A DNA stretch of 64,000 nucleotides from Acidimicrobiaceae bacterium (GTDB taxonomy: Bacteria; Actinomycetota; Acidimicrobiia; Acidimicrobiales; Ilumatobacteraceae). The number at the start of each line of letters is the position of its first letter. Position 1 is the stretch's first letter. Location of the stretch: assembly GCA_020637235.1 (NCBI GenBank), contig JACJWG010000017.1:1-64000 (forward strand), in the 5' to 3' direction. The notes under the pieces are model-generated. The model saw only the letters and a program-made list of their open reading frames with translations. It ran no database searches and was not told the DNA's origin. Below, one piece after another: positions 15,783-22,946 of the stretch. A program made the position numbers and the translations under genes.

Positions 15783-17900
15783 GTGGCCGAGACCGTTCGC
15801 CGGGTGCGGCTCGGGCCGATCGTCGCCGTCGTCGTGCTCGGCTCCGGTGCGGTCCTGCTCGCCCGTGCCGCGGTCCGACTGACCGACCTCGTCGGCCTGG
15901 TGGCGTTCGCCGCCGCGAGTGCATGGCTCGTGACCCCGACGAAGCGCCGGCTGTCGCGCCGGTTCGGCTCGGCCGGGGCGACCTCCTTGCTGGTGCTCGG
16001 CGTGCTCGCGGTCGCGCTGGTGGCCGGTGCCGCCGTGCTCGCCGATCTCGTGCGAGCGTCCGACGAACTCGTGCGGCGTCTCGCCGAACTCGACGAGGCA
16101 GGTGGCACCAGCTGGATGGACCGGCTGCGTCGCGGGCTCCGACTGGGTGAGGGCGCTTCGTCCTGGGTCTCGTCGCTGCCGGGGGCCGTGGTCGCCGACG
16201 ATCCGGGTCGTCCGGCGATCGGGCGGCGCGTGATCGACCTGATCGTCGTCGCCGTGCTGATGGGCTTCTTCCTGGCCGAGGGGCCGTCGCTCGTGGCTCG
16301 CACCGTCGGAGCGTGGCCCCGGCACGACCGTGACGAGGTGTGGTCGATGGTGCGCGACGTCGACGCCCGGGCGGGCGGATACCTCCGGCGGACGGCGGTG
16401 GGCATGGCGGTCGGCGCGTCGATCGCCGCTGCGGTGGGCTGGGCGGCCGGGGCGCCGTACCCGGCGGCGATCGGTGCCTGGGCCGGGTTCTGGATCGCGG
16501 TGCCCACGGTGGGTTGGATCGTGGCCGTCCTGCCGTCGATCGGGTTCGCGCTGGACGGCGATCTCGCTGACGCCTGGCGCCCGCTCGCCGTGGTGACCGC
16601 CACGGTGGTGCTCTCGTTCGGACTGCGATCGTGGCGCGCCGCGGCGCGGCGGATGTTGCGCCCCTCCTCGGCCGTGGTGTCGGTGTGCGTGGCGCTCGGC
16701 GTGGCCGCCAGCGGCGGCGCGCTCGCCCTCTTGCTCGTGATCGCGGCCGTGCTCACGGTGGCGGTGGTGACCTCGCCGCATCGTGTGACACTCCCGACTC
16801 CGGAGGTGGATCGACGCACCATCGTGGTCGGGCCGTTGGCCTTACCGGGCGGTGCGACGGGCGTCGTCTGGGGTGCGGCCGTGGTGCTGGTGACGGTGGT
16901 GACGATGACCGCGCTCGCACGCGCGTCGAGCGGTGTGGTGTGGATCGCCACCGCCTTGATGATCGCGGTCGCCGCGGAGCGTCCGGTGTCGTGGCTGGTG
17001 AGGCGTCTGCGAATCCCGCGGCAGGCCGCCGCCGCCGTGTTCCTGCTCGGCACGGCGATCGTGTTCGCCGGTCTGCTCGGCACGCTCGTCGCCGAAGGGC
17101 CCGAGTCGGCCTCGCGTGCGCTCGATCAGTTGCCGGCGGTGGTGGAAGATCTCGAAGGCGCACCGCTGGTGGGCGACTGGCTCGCCGAACGGGATGCCGC
17201 CGCCACCGTGCGAGCCCAACTCGAGCAGCTACCCAGCCGTCTCGCGAGCGGTGACGGGGCCACGAGTTGGTTCCCGACGCTCGGCGCACAGCTCACTGGG
17301 ATGCTGTGGGTGCTGTTGCTCGTGACCGCGTTCGTGCTCGATGGGCCGCGACTCGCGCCGGCCGTCGAGCGGCACGTGCCCGTGCGGTGGCGACGTCAGT
17401 ACCACCGGCTCAGCGTGGTGGGCTTCCGAGCGCTCGCCGGCTACGCGGCGGGTGCGGTGCTCGTGTCGGCGATGAACGGCGTGGTGGTCTTCGTGCTCGC
17501 GCTCGTGCTGCAACTCGGCCTGGCGCCGGTGCTCGCGCTGTGGGCCTTCGTCTGGGACTTCGTGCCGCAGGTGGGTGGGTTCGTCGGCGGAGGACCTCTG
17601 CTGCTGTTCGCGTTGGTGGCGGGCAGCACCGAGTTCGTCGTGGCGACCGTCGTGTACCTCGTGTGGCAGCTCATCGAGAGCAACGCGATCTTCCCGGCGA
17701 TCATCAGCGACGCGGTGGACATCCCCGGTTGGGCGGCGATGGTGGCAGCCCTGGCCGGGGCAGTGGTGGCGGGCATCGTCGGCGCGATCGTGCTGACGCC
17801 GGTGGTGGGCGTGGCGCGGCTCGTCGTGGCCGAGCGCCGCCGGCCCGACTTCCCCGGGCGTGTCGAGGGTGGCGCGAACACACCCCGCGTGATACCCTGA
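15783..17900 (+). CDS. Double-length AI-2E/PerM-type permease
   Basis: A 705-residue integral membrane protein of the AI-2E (PerM/YdiK) family, whose members usually have about 350 residues. Here two halves appear in tandem: residues about 1-335 (helices, amphipathic segment, LMGFFLAEGPSLVARTV, PYPAAIGAWAGFWIAVPTVGWI) and about 360-690 (the same order, with ALWAFVWDFVPQVGGFVGG and LIESNAIFPAI). Substrates in this family are mostly unclear. GTG 15783 is the only canonical start in the open frame but has no Shine-Dalgarno. GAGGAG at 15703-15708 instead lies 8 nt before an in-frame ATC at 15717. Confidence 0.82.
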   Translation: MAETVRRVRLGPIVAVVVLGSGAVLLARAAVRLTDLVGLVAFAAASAWLVTPTKRRLSRRFGSAGATSLLVLGVLAVALVAGAAVLADLVRASDELVRRLAELDEAGGTSWMDRLRRGLRLGEGASSWVSSLPGAVVADDPGRPAIGRRVIDLIVVAVLMGFFLAEGPSLVARTVGAWPRHDRDEVWSMVRDVDARAGGYLRRTAVGMAVGASIAAAVGWAAGAPYPAAIGAWAGFWIAVPTVGWIVAVLPSIGFALDGDLADAWRPLAVVTATVVLSFGLRSWRAAARRMLRPSSAVVSVCVALGVAASGGALALLLVIAAVLTVAVVTSPHRVTLPTPEVDRRTIVVGPLALPGGATGVVWGAAVVLVTVVTMTALARASSGVVWIATALMIAVAAERPVSWLVRRLRIPRQAAAAVFLLGTAIVFAGLLGTLVAEGPESASRALDQLPAVVEDLEGAPLVGDWLAERDAAATVRAQLEQLPSRLASGDGATSWFPTLGAQLTGMLWVLLLVTAFVLDGPRLAPAVERHVPVRWRRQYHRLSVVGFRALAGYAAGAVLVSAMNGVVVFVLALVLQLGLAPVLALWAFVWDFVPQVGGFVGGGPLLLFALVAGSTEFVVATVVYLVWQLIESNAIFPAIISDAVDIPGWAAMVAALAGAVVAGIVGAIVLTPVVGVARLVVAERRRPDFPGRVEGGANTPRVIP

Positions 17901-17907
17901 GGGGTAT
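17892..17907. promoter_or_regulatory. Third CsoR-type operator, overlapping a leaderless promoter
   Basis: ATACCCTGAGGGGTAT has the same ATACCC-N4-GGGTAT form and length as the site at 9951-9966. It contains the TACCCT -10 box (17893-17898), 7 nt before ATG 17906, so a bound repressor would block initiation. It is a good candidate target of the CsoR-family protein encoded at 9638-9958. Confidence 0.68.
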
Positions 17908-18052
17908 GTGTATGGCTGTTACGTGTCCTGACTGCAACCGTCCCACCTGGGCCGGGTGCGGTGCCCATGTCGAGCAGGTGCTCGGTCACATCCCGCCGTC
18001 GGAGCGCTGCCGCTGCGCCGAGGAGCCCGTGCGGTCGACCGCCGGCCGATGA
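17906..18052 (+). CDS. Small Cys-rich (zinc-ribbon-like) protein
   Basis: A 48-residue protein with six cysteines besides Cys2 in a VTCPDCNRPTWAGCGAHVEQ... RCRC pattern. Small actinobacterial proteins of the same style (C-x2-C, TWAGCG, HV) are common and uncharacterised. The clusters could bind Zn or Cu or react with persulfide or metalloids. ATG 17906 lies 7 nt after a TACCCT box; ATG 17912 is an alternative. The CsoR-type operator over the promoter suggests induction by metal or sulfur stress. Its stop overlaps the ATG of the methyltransferase, so the two are cotranscribed. Confidence 0.75.
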   Translation: MCMAVTCPDCNRPTWAGCGAHVEQVLGHIPPSERCRCAEEPVRSTAGR

Positions 18053-18696
18053 CCGACGGATCGTCGCCAGGCCGACCGTCGCCGGCGCCGCCGCAGGCGG
18101 CAGCGGTGTGGAACGGTCGGTACGACGTCGAGCACTACGTGTTCGGCACGGAACCGAACGACTTCCTCCGTGCGGGGGTCGACCGGCTCCGCCCGTCGCG
18201 GGTGCTGTGCCTGGCCGAGGGCGAGGGTCGGAACGCGGTGTTCCTGGCCGGCCAGGGCTTCGAGGTGAGTGCGGTCGACCTCAGCGAGGTCGGCGTGCGC
18301 AAGACCCACGACCTCGCCGCGAGCCGAGGCGTCACCGTGCGAGCCACCGCGGCGGATCTCGGCTCGTTCGACCTCGGCGACGGACAGTGGGACTCGATCG
18401 TGTCGATCTTCGCCCATCTGCCCCCGTCGGTGCGGTCGGTGGTGCACCGGCGCGTCGTCGACGCCTTGGTGCCGGGCGGCGTGCTGCTGCTCGAGGCGTA
18501 CACCCCCGCCCAGATCGGTCGTGGCACCGGAGGTCCGCCGGTCCCCGAGCTCACCATGACCGTCGAGGCACTCCGGCGAGAACTCGAGGGCCTCGAGTTC
18601 GAACACGCCGCCGAACTCGAGCGTGAGGTGATCGAGGGTGCCGGCCACTCCGGCATGGCGTCGGTGGTGCAGGTCATCGCCCGCCGGCCCGGCTGA
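18049..18696 (+). CDS. Class I SAM methyltransferase (TehB-like)
   Basis: A 215-residue cytoplasmic methyltransferase. After YDVEHYVFGTEPNDFL, residues about 45-70 (RVLCLAEGEGRNAVFLAGQGFEVSAVDLS) carry motif I (LAEGEGRN) and the acidic end of strand 2, as in TehB and thiopurine-methyltransferase-like enzymes. LVPGGVLLLEAYTP matches motif III. TehB-type proteins methylate tellurite/selenite or other toxic nucleophiles. The 4-nt overlap with the Cys-rich gene and shared CsoR-type operator support a detoxification unit. The substrate is not determined. Confidence 0.8.
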   Translation: MTDGSSPGRPSPAPPQAAAVWNGRYDVEHYVFGTEPNDFLRAGVDRLRPSRVLCLAEGEGRNAVFLAGQGFEVSAVDLSEVGVRKTHDLAASRGVTVRATAADLGSFDLGDGQWDSIVSIFAHLPPSVRSVVHRRVVDALVPGGVLLLEAYTPAQIGRGTGGPPVPELTMTVEALRRELEGLEFEHAAELEREVIEGAGHSGMASVVQVIARRPG

Positions 18697-18711
18697 CGCG
18701 GGCCGAACGGT

Positions 18712-19308
18712 TCAGCCCGCCGGTGACGACGGGTCGCGGCCCAGCCAGGCGAGCAGCCGATCCTGTGGCGACGCCCCCTCGGCCAGCGTGACCTCGGGCC
18801 CGCAGATCCCCGGCATCCGCAAGGCGTCGCCGAATCCGTCGGCACCGGTCCGGAGCCAGTCGATCAGGTCCGCCGCGATCGCCTCGTGATCGCGCAGGCC
18901 CGTCGCCCGAGCGATGTCCCATCGGTGCACCACCAGGTCGAAGCTGTAGAAGTCGTCGACCGTCCGGCCGAACGTGGTGGGACCGAAGTAGCCGTCGTAG
19001 GCGTGGTCGTTCCGAATCGGATCGGCCATCGCCGCCGACATCGCGGCACGGGTGCGCTGCCAGGCCGCGACGGGGGTGAGGCCCTCGACGTCGGGCTGCT
19101 CGAAGCCCATCCGCCCGAGCAGGTCGCATTCGGTGTCGACGACGTGGGTGAGCACGTCGACCGCGCGCCAGCCCTCGCACGGCGACGCGGCGTCCCATCG
19201 CTCGTCGGGCACCAGTTGGACGAGGCGGTCGAAGTCGTCGGCGACCCGTTCGAAGCGGGCGCGGCGTTCGTCGGCGGACGGGACGGTGGGATCGGCGGAG
19301 GCGGCCAT
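18712..19308 (-). CDS. DinB/maleylpyruvate isomerase-fold protein
   Basis: A 198-residue protein of the DinB/MDMPI superfamily (TIGR03086-like): ERWDAASPCEGWRAVDVLTHVVDTE carries the family Cys-x-x-W and metal-ligand His region, and FYSFDLVVHRWDIARATG the second. Members are mycothiol-linked transferases or isomerases, or uncharacterised. ATG 19308 overlaps the stop of the AraC-family gene, so they form a two-gene operon, and the regulator may respond to the same stress. Confidence 0.75.
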   Translation of the reverse strand: MAASADPTVPSADERRARFERVADDFDRLVQLVPDERWDAASPCEGWRAVDVLTHVVDTECDLLGRMGFEQPDVEGLTPVAAWQRTRAAMSAAMADPIRNDHAYDGYFGPTTFGRTVDDFYSFDLVVHRWDIARATGLRDHEAIAADLIDWLRTGADGFGDALRMPGICGPEVTLAEGASPQDRLLAWLGRDPSSPAG

Positions 19309-20120
19309 CAGGTGATGGTGGCCACCAACGGTCGTGAGGTCTTGAACGGATCGGACATGTCGGGGAAGGTGGGGAACCACTCGGCCAGGAACGCCCGGAC
19401 GGTGAGCCCGGTGATCGCCCGGCAGTCGCGCGCGAGGTGGGCCTGATCGGCATAGCCGGCTGCTGCGGCGAGCTCGGCGATCGACCCGTCGTGACCGGCC
19501 ACCTCGCGTACCGCCAGAAAGCGCTGGAAGCGCAGCAGCCGGCCGAGCCGAGCCGAGCCGTGGCCGAAGGTGCGCACGAGCCGACGGTGCAGTTGGCGCG
19601 GCGTCACCCCGGCGTGCGCGGCGAGCTGGGCCTGGCCGAGACGGGGCGAGCTCACGAGCAGATCGGTCATCAGGTCGACGAACCCGAGCAGCTCGGGATC
19701 GACGCGCCCGAGTTCGGGAGCGAGGGCGCGCTCGAGGGCGAGCGCGCGCTCCGCCGGCGATCCGGCGTCGAGCACCGCGGTGGCGATGGTCGCCTCGCTC
19801 CGGGCGCCGAGCAGCTCGGCGAGCGCGACGCGGCGATCCACGAGCGTCGACGCATCCAGGCCGAACACGAGCGACGCACAGCCCGGCCGGAACCGCACGC
19901 CCACCCCCGTCACCCCGGTCGGCAGCTGGAACGTCCAGGCCGAGCGCTCGGGGCCGCAGAGCACGGCGCGCACGACGTCGCCGGGTGGCTCGACGAGGCA
20001 CACCAGGTCCATGCACGCGTCGGGCACGAGGCGGTGGCGCCCGGTCGGGTAGGCGGTCCAGCGGCAGGCGAGGACGTGCTCGTGCGCCGCCTCGGGGTGG
20101 TGTGGTCGGTACCACGACAT
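19308..20120 (-). CDS. AraC-family transcriptional regulator
   Basis: A 270-residue regulator with an N-terminal DUF6597-type domain (about 1-110: ACRWTAYPTGRHRLVPDACMDLV, GVGVRFRPGCAS) and a C-terminal two-helix-turn-helix AraC domain (LGQAQLAAHAGVTPRQLHRRLVRTFG; IAELAAAAGYADQAHLARDCRAITGLTVRAF). Its gene leads into the DinB-fold gene with an ATGA overlap. The inducer is unknown. Confidence 0.85.
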   Translation of the reverse strand: MSWYRPHHPEAAHEHVLACRWTAYPTGRHRLVPDACMDLVCLVEPPGDVVRAVLCGPERSAWTFQLPTGVTGVGVRFRPGCASLVFGLDASTLVDRRVALAELLGARSEATIATAVLDAGSPAERALALERALAPELGRVDPELLGFVDLMTDLLVSSPRLGQAQLAAHAGVTPRQLHRRLVRTFGHGSARLGRLLRFQRFLAVREVAGHDGSIAELAAAAGYADQAHLARDCRAITGLTVRAFLAEWFPTFPDMSDPFKTSRPLVATIT

Positions 20121-20170
20121 CGGCGCCACGGTACCGGCGGTGGCGCCGCCCGGGCTCTGCGGCGGAGGTG

Positions 20171-20611
20171 TCAGTCGGCGCGGAGGAACGAGATCCGACC
20201 GTTCGGCTCGAGGATCGCGAGTCGAACGGTCGAGAGGTCGCCGATGCCGTGCTGCCGGGCAGCCTCGAGCACCTCGTCGAGCGGCAGGCGCTCGACCCGC
20301 AGGGCCTCGACGACCGGTTCGCCGTCGCGCACGATGACGAGCGGCGCGCCGTCGACGATGCGGGCGACACGCCGCCACCGCCACGTCGCGTAGGTGAGCA
20401 GCGCAGCACACCCGGCGAACGTGCACGTCGCGAGCATCCCGCCGGTGACGGAGAAGTCCTCCTGCGTGATGCCCTGCTGGACGATGTCGCCGACGGTCAC
20501 GAGCAACAACATCTCGAACGGGGCCATGTCGGCCAAGGTGCGACGCGGCAGGCCGCGCGTGATCACGAACAGGAAGGCGAACATCACGGCGGCTCGGACG
20601 ACGATCTCCAC
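20171..20611 (-). CDS. DUF421 (YetF-like) membrane protein
   Basis: A 146-residue protein: two to three N-terminal helices (VVRAAVMFAFLFVIT, FEMLLLVTVGDIVQQ, GGMLATCTFAGCAALLTYATW) followed by the soluble DUF421 domain (VDGAPLVIVRDGEPVVEALRVERL, STVRLAILEPNGRISF). This is the usual YetF/YcaP layout, though on the short side. No biochemical role is established. It stands 51 nt from the AraC gene and 69 nt from the next upstream gene. Confidence 0.82.
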   Translation of the reverse strand: MEIVVRAAVMFAFLFVITRGLPRRTLADMAPFEMLLLVTVGDIVQQGITQEDFSVTGGMLATCTFAGCAALLTYATWRWRRVARIVDGAPLVIVRDGEPVVEALRVERLPLDEVLEAARQHGIGDLSTVRLAILEPNGRISFLRAD

Positions 20612-20679
20612 GGGTCACCTCTCGGCGTCAGCACCCTCGCGAGTGCACGAACGGACGTCGGACGGACGTCGGACGGACG

Positions 20680-21222
20680 TCACGGCAGCACGCGGGTGGC
20701 GACGTCCACCTCGACGAGCGCCCGGCCAGCAGCGTCGACGAGTGCGATCGTGCCCGAGCGACCGGACTGCACGGCGGGCTCGAGCCGCCCGTCGAGCTCG
20801 ACCACCACCTCGTCGCCCGTCGACTCGTATTCCCACACCACGCCGCCGTCCACCGACATCTGGCGGTCGGGGGTCGGGGTGAGCGCGTTCTGATCCCAGA
20901 TCGACAGGTACCGCCGGTCGACTCGGATGCGAACCGGATCTCCGTCGTCCAGCCCCGACACCGTCACCCGCAACGGGCCGGCGAGCCCGGGACGGGTGAC
21001 GGAGGGATGATCGACCGTGAGGCGCGTCCCGTCGGACGCCGCAGCGGACGAGGTGACGACGTCGACGCCGACGGTGTCGACCAGGTCGAGTCCGTCCAGC
21101 GTCGCGGCGCCGAGGACGAACACGATCGACAGCGTGACCACGTCGTACAACCTCCGACGCGAGCGCAGGGTGCGCGGGTCGGCGTCGATCGGCTCGATCG
21201 AGGGTCGGCGGCTCCGGTCCAT
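20680..21222 (-). CDS. Membrane-anchored protein of unknown function
   Basis: A 180-residue protein with one N-terminal helix (YDVVTLSIVFVLGAATLDGLDL, after an Arg-rich cytosolic tail) and an extracytoplasmic beta-rich domain. No family is recognised. Its start overlaps the phosphoesterase stop by 1 nt, so the two are cotranscribed. Confidence 0.6.
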   Translation of the reverse strand: MDRSRRPSIEPIDADPRTLRSRRRLYDVVTLSIVFVLGAATLDGLDLVDTVGVDVVTSSAAASDGTRLTVDHPSVTRPGLAGPLRVTVSGLDDGDPVRIRVDRRYLSIWDQNALTPTPDRQMSVDGGVVWEYESTGDEVVVELDGRLEPAVQSGRSGTIALVDAAGRALVEVDVATRVLP

Positions 21223-21983
21223 CAGCCGGACTCGACCCGTCGCCCGTTCGTCCCGAGCCCGCCTGCCGCCGGCGCGAGGTCGAACACCCGGTAGGCGCAG
21301 CCGATCACGGGCATTGCGACGTTCCTCACGGGGATGCCGCCGGGCGTGGCGCCGCGCTCGGTACCGGCGTGCGCGTGGCCGTGCACCACCAGGTCCACCT
21401 GGGTGGCATCGACCGCCTCGGCGAGCAACTGGCTGCCGAGGAACGGATGGATCTCCGGCCGTTCACCGCAGAGGGTGTCCGGGGTCGGGCTGTAGTGCAT
21501 GAGCGCCACGCGCACGTCGCAGCTGTCCGTGAGTCGGCCGAGTGCAGCGGCGAGACGTTCGGCGACGAGCTCGGTGTGGTGGACGAACGCCTTCATCTCC
21601 CGCTCGCCGAACGCCGTGGCATTCGCCCCGGCGAAGCCACCTCCGAAGCCCTTCACCCCGGCGACGCCGAGCCGTCCCGACGGCAGATCGATCTCGACGG
21701 CGTCGCCCTCGAGCACTTGGATGCCAGCCAGGCGCAACAGGTGCGTCACCTCGTCGTCGCGCTCGGCGTGGTGGTCGTGGTTGCCGAGGACCGCGATCAC
21801 GGGGATCGACACGTTCCCGAAGTGCTCGATCACCAGGCGTGCCTCGGCCGGGGTGCCGCACTTCGTGAGGTCGCCTGCCAGCAACACGACGTCGGCGTCC
21901 TCCGCGACGTGCGCCCACGGGCGGCCGATCGTCGAGTCGCTGTCGGCGCCGAGGTGGATGTCGCCCACCGCCGCGATCCTCAT
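21222..21983 (-). CDS. Calcineurin-like metallophosphoesterase
   Basis: A 253-residue dinuclear-metal phosphoesterase with the full motif set in order: GDIH (8-11), GDLT, GNHDHH, LMHYSPTP and GHAHAG. The ATG 21983 start opens MRIAAVGDIH; a GTG 21986 would add one residue. It may act on cyclic nucleotides, phosphoproteins or other phosphodiesters. It lies in a minus-strand run with a BON-like and a nucleotidyltransferase-like gene upstream. Confidence 0.85.
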   Translation of the reverse strand: MRIAAVGDIHLGADSDSTIGRPWAHVAEDADVVLLAGDLTKCGTPAEARLVIEHFGNVSIPVIAVLGNHDHHAERDDEVTHLLRLAGIQVLEGDAVEIDLPSGRLGVAGVKGFGGGFAGANATAFGEREMKAFVHHTELVAERLAAALGRLTDSCDVRVALMHYSPTPDTLCGERPEIHPFLGSQLLAEAVDATQVDLVVHGHAHAGTERGATPGGIPVRNVAMPVIGCAYRVFDLAPAAGGLGTNGRRVESG

Positions 21984-21996
21984 CACGCGATCCTCA

Positions 21997-22275
21997 TCAG
22001 AGTTGCTCCGGGTCGGTGGTCGGCGATGCGACCGCAGGGGTGCGGGTGAGGTCGCGCACCGGGCACGACCAGCCGTGTGCGGCGAGCACCTCGGCCACCA
22101 CCGACACGATCTCGGCCTGACGTGCGGCCGTGGCGATCACCCCGCGCACGACCACGTCGTCACCCTCGGCGACCACCTCCAGCCCGAGCTCACCGACGCG
22201 GCCGTCGGTGGCGAGCGTGTCGCGCACGTGCAGCAGCACGTGGGCGAGTGGGACCGGCGGCGTCGGCGACGTCAC
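21997..22275 (-). CDS. Small BON-domain-like protein
   Basis: A 92-residue protein. HVRDTLATDGRVGELGLEVVAEGDDVVVRGVI and the helix AEIVSVVAEVLAAHG match the alpha-beta pattern of BON domains, usually phospholipid- or ligand-binding. There is no signal peptide. Its start overlaps the end of the nucleotidyltransferase-like gene by 4 nt. Confidence 0.6.
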   Translation of the reverse strand: MTSPTPPVPLAHVLLHVRDTLATDGRVGELGLEVVAEGDDVVVRGVIATAARQAEIVSVVAEVLAAHGWSCPVRDLTRTPAVASPTTDPEQL

Positions 22276-22937
22276 GACGCCCGCTCGTGCACCAGCGACA
22301 CCGGCGCGATGACCGGGCCCGGCTGGTCGTTCCCGTCGGCCGGCCGCTGCCGCGCATCGTCGTCGACGTTCGCGACGACATCGAGCACCTCGACGATGCC
22401 GAGCTCACGGATCAGGGCGAAGAACGCGCGGGCGAACGGGCTCGCATCGGTGCGCTGGCGTACCGACTCCCAATCGATCTGCTCGCGCAACGCGCGGCTG
22501 ATCTCGAGCGCCGGACCGAAATCGAGATGATGTTCGGTCAGCGAGAGGAGCTTGCTGGTGAGCAGGTCGTCGATGCGCATCACCGGCATCCGTACGGCGT
22601 TCACGCTCAGCTCGTCGCAGGCATCGAGCAGGTCGTCGTCGACGACGAGCCCCGACGGGCGGTGGATCAGGTCGATCAGCACGTCGCCGTCGAAGGCCTT
22701 CACCAGCCATCCCTCCGGCGGCACCTCGGTGCGGTAGCCCGCCTCGGCGAGCACGTCCCGAGCTCGATCGCAGTCCTGTTCACGCACGAGCAGGTCGACG
22801 TCCTTCTCCGATGGTGGTCCGCCGCGCGCCCACGCCGCGAGCCCACCGCCGAGCGCGAAGGGGATGCCGGCGTCGCGCAGCAGGGCAGCGACACGCTTCA
22901 GCACACCGAGGACCTGGTCGGACTGGATGGCGGGCAC
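22272..22937 (-). CDS. Nucleotidyltransferase-fold protein
   Basis: A 221-residue protein with FALGGGLAAWARGGPPSEKDVDLLV, the polymerase-beta-type nucleotidyltransferase motif (GG...; D-x-D as KDVDLLV), as in the aminoglycoside nucleotidyltransferase / NTPase-toxin-like family. GDVLIDLIHRPSG supplies a third acidic position. It starts at GTG 22937 with a GAGGAG ribosome site, and the BON-like gene overlaps its end. Substrate unknown; part of a phosphoesterase/BON/NTase cluster. Confidence 0.7.
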   Translation of the reverse strand: MPAIQSDQVLGVLKRVAALLRDAGIPFALGGGLAAWARGGPPSEKDVDLLVREQDCDRARDVLAEAGYRTEVPPEGWLVKAFDGDVLIDLIHRPSGLVVDDDLLDACDELSVNAVRMPVMRIDDLLTSKLLSLTEHHLDFGPALEISRALREQIDWESVRQRTDASPFARAFFALIRELGIVEVLDVVANVDDDARQRPADGNDQPGPVIAPVSLVHERAS

Positions 22938-22946
22938 GGGGTCTCC

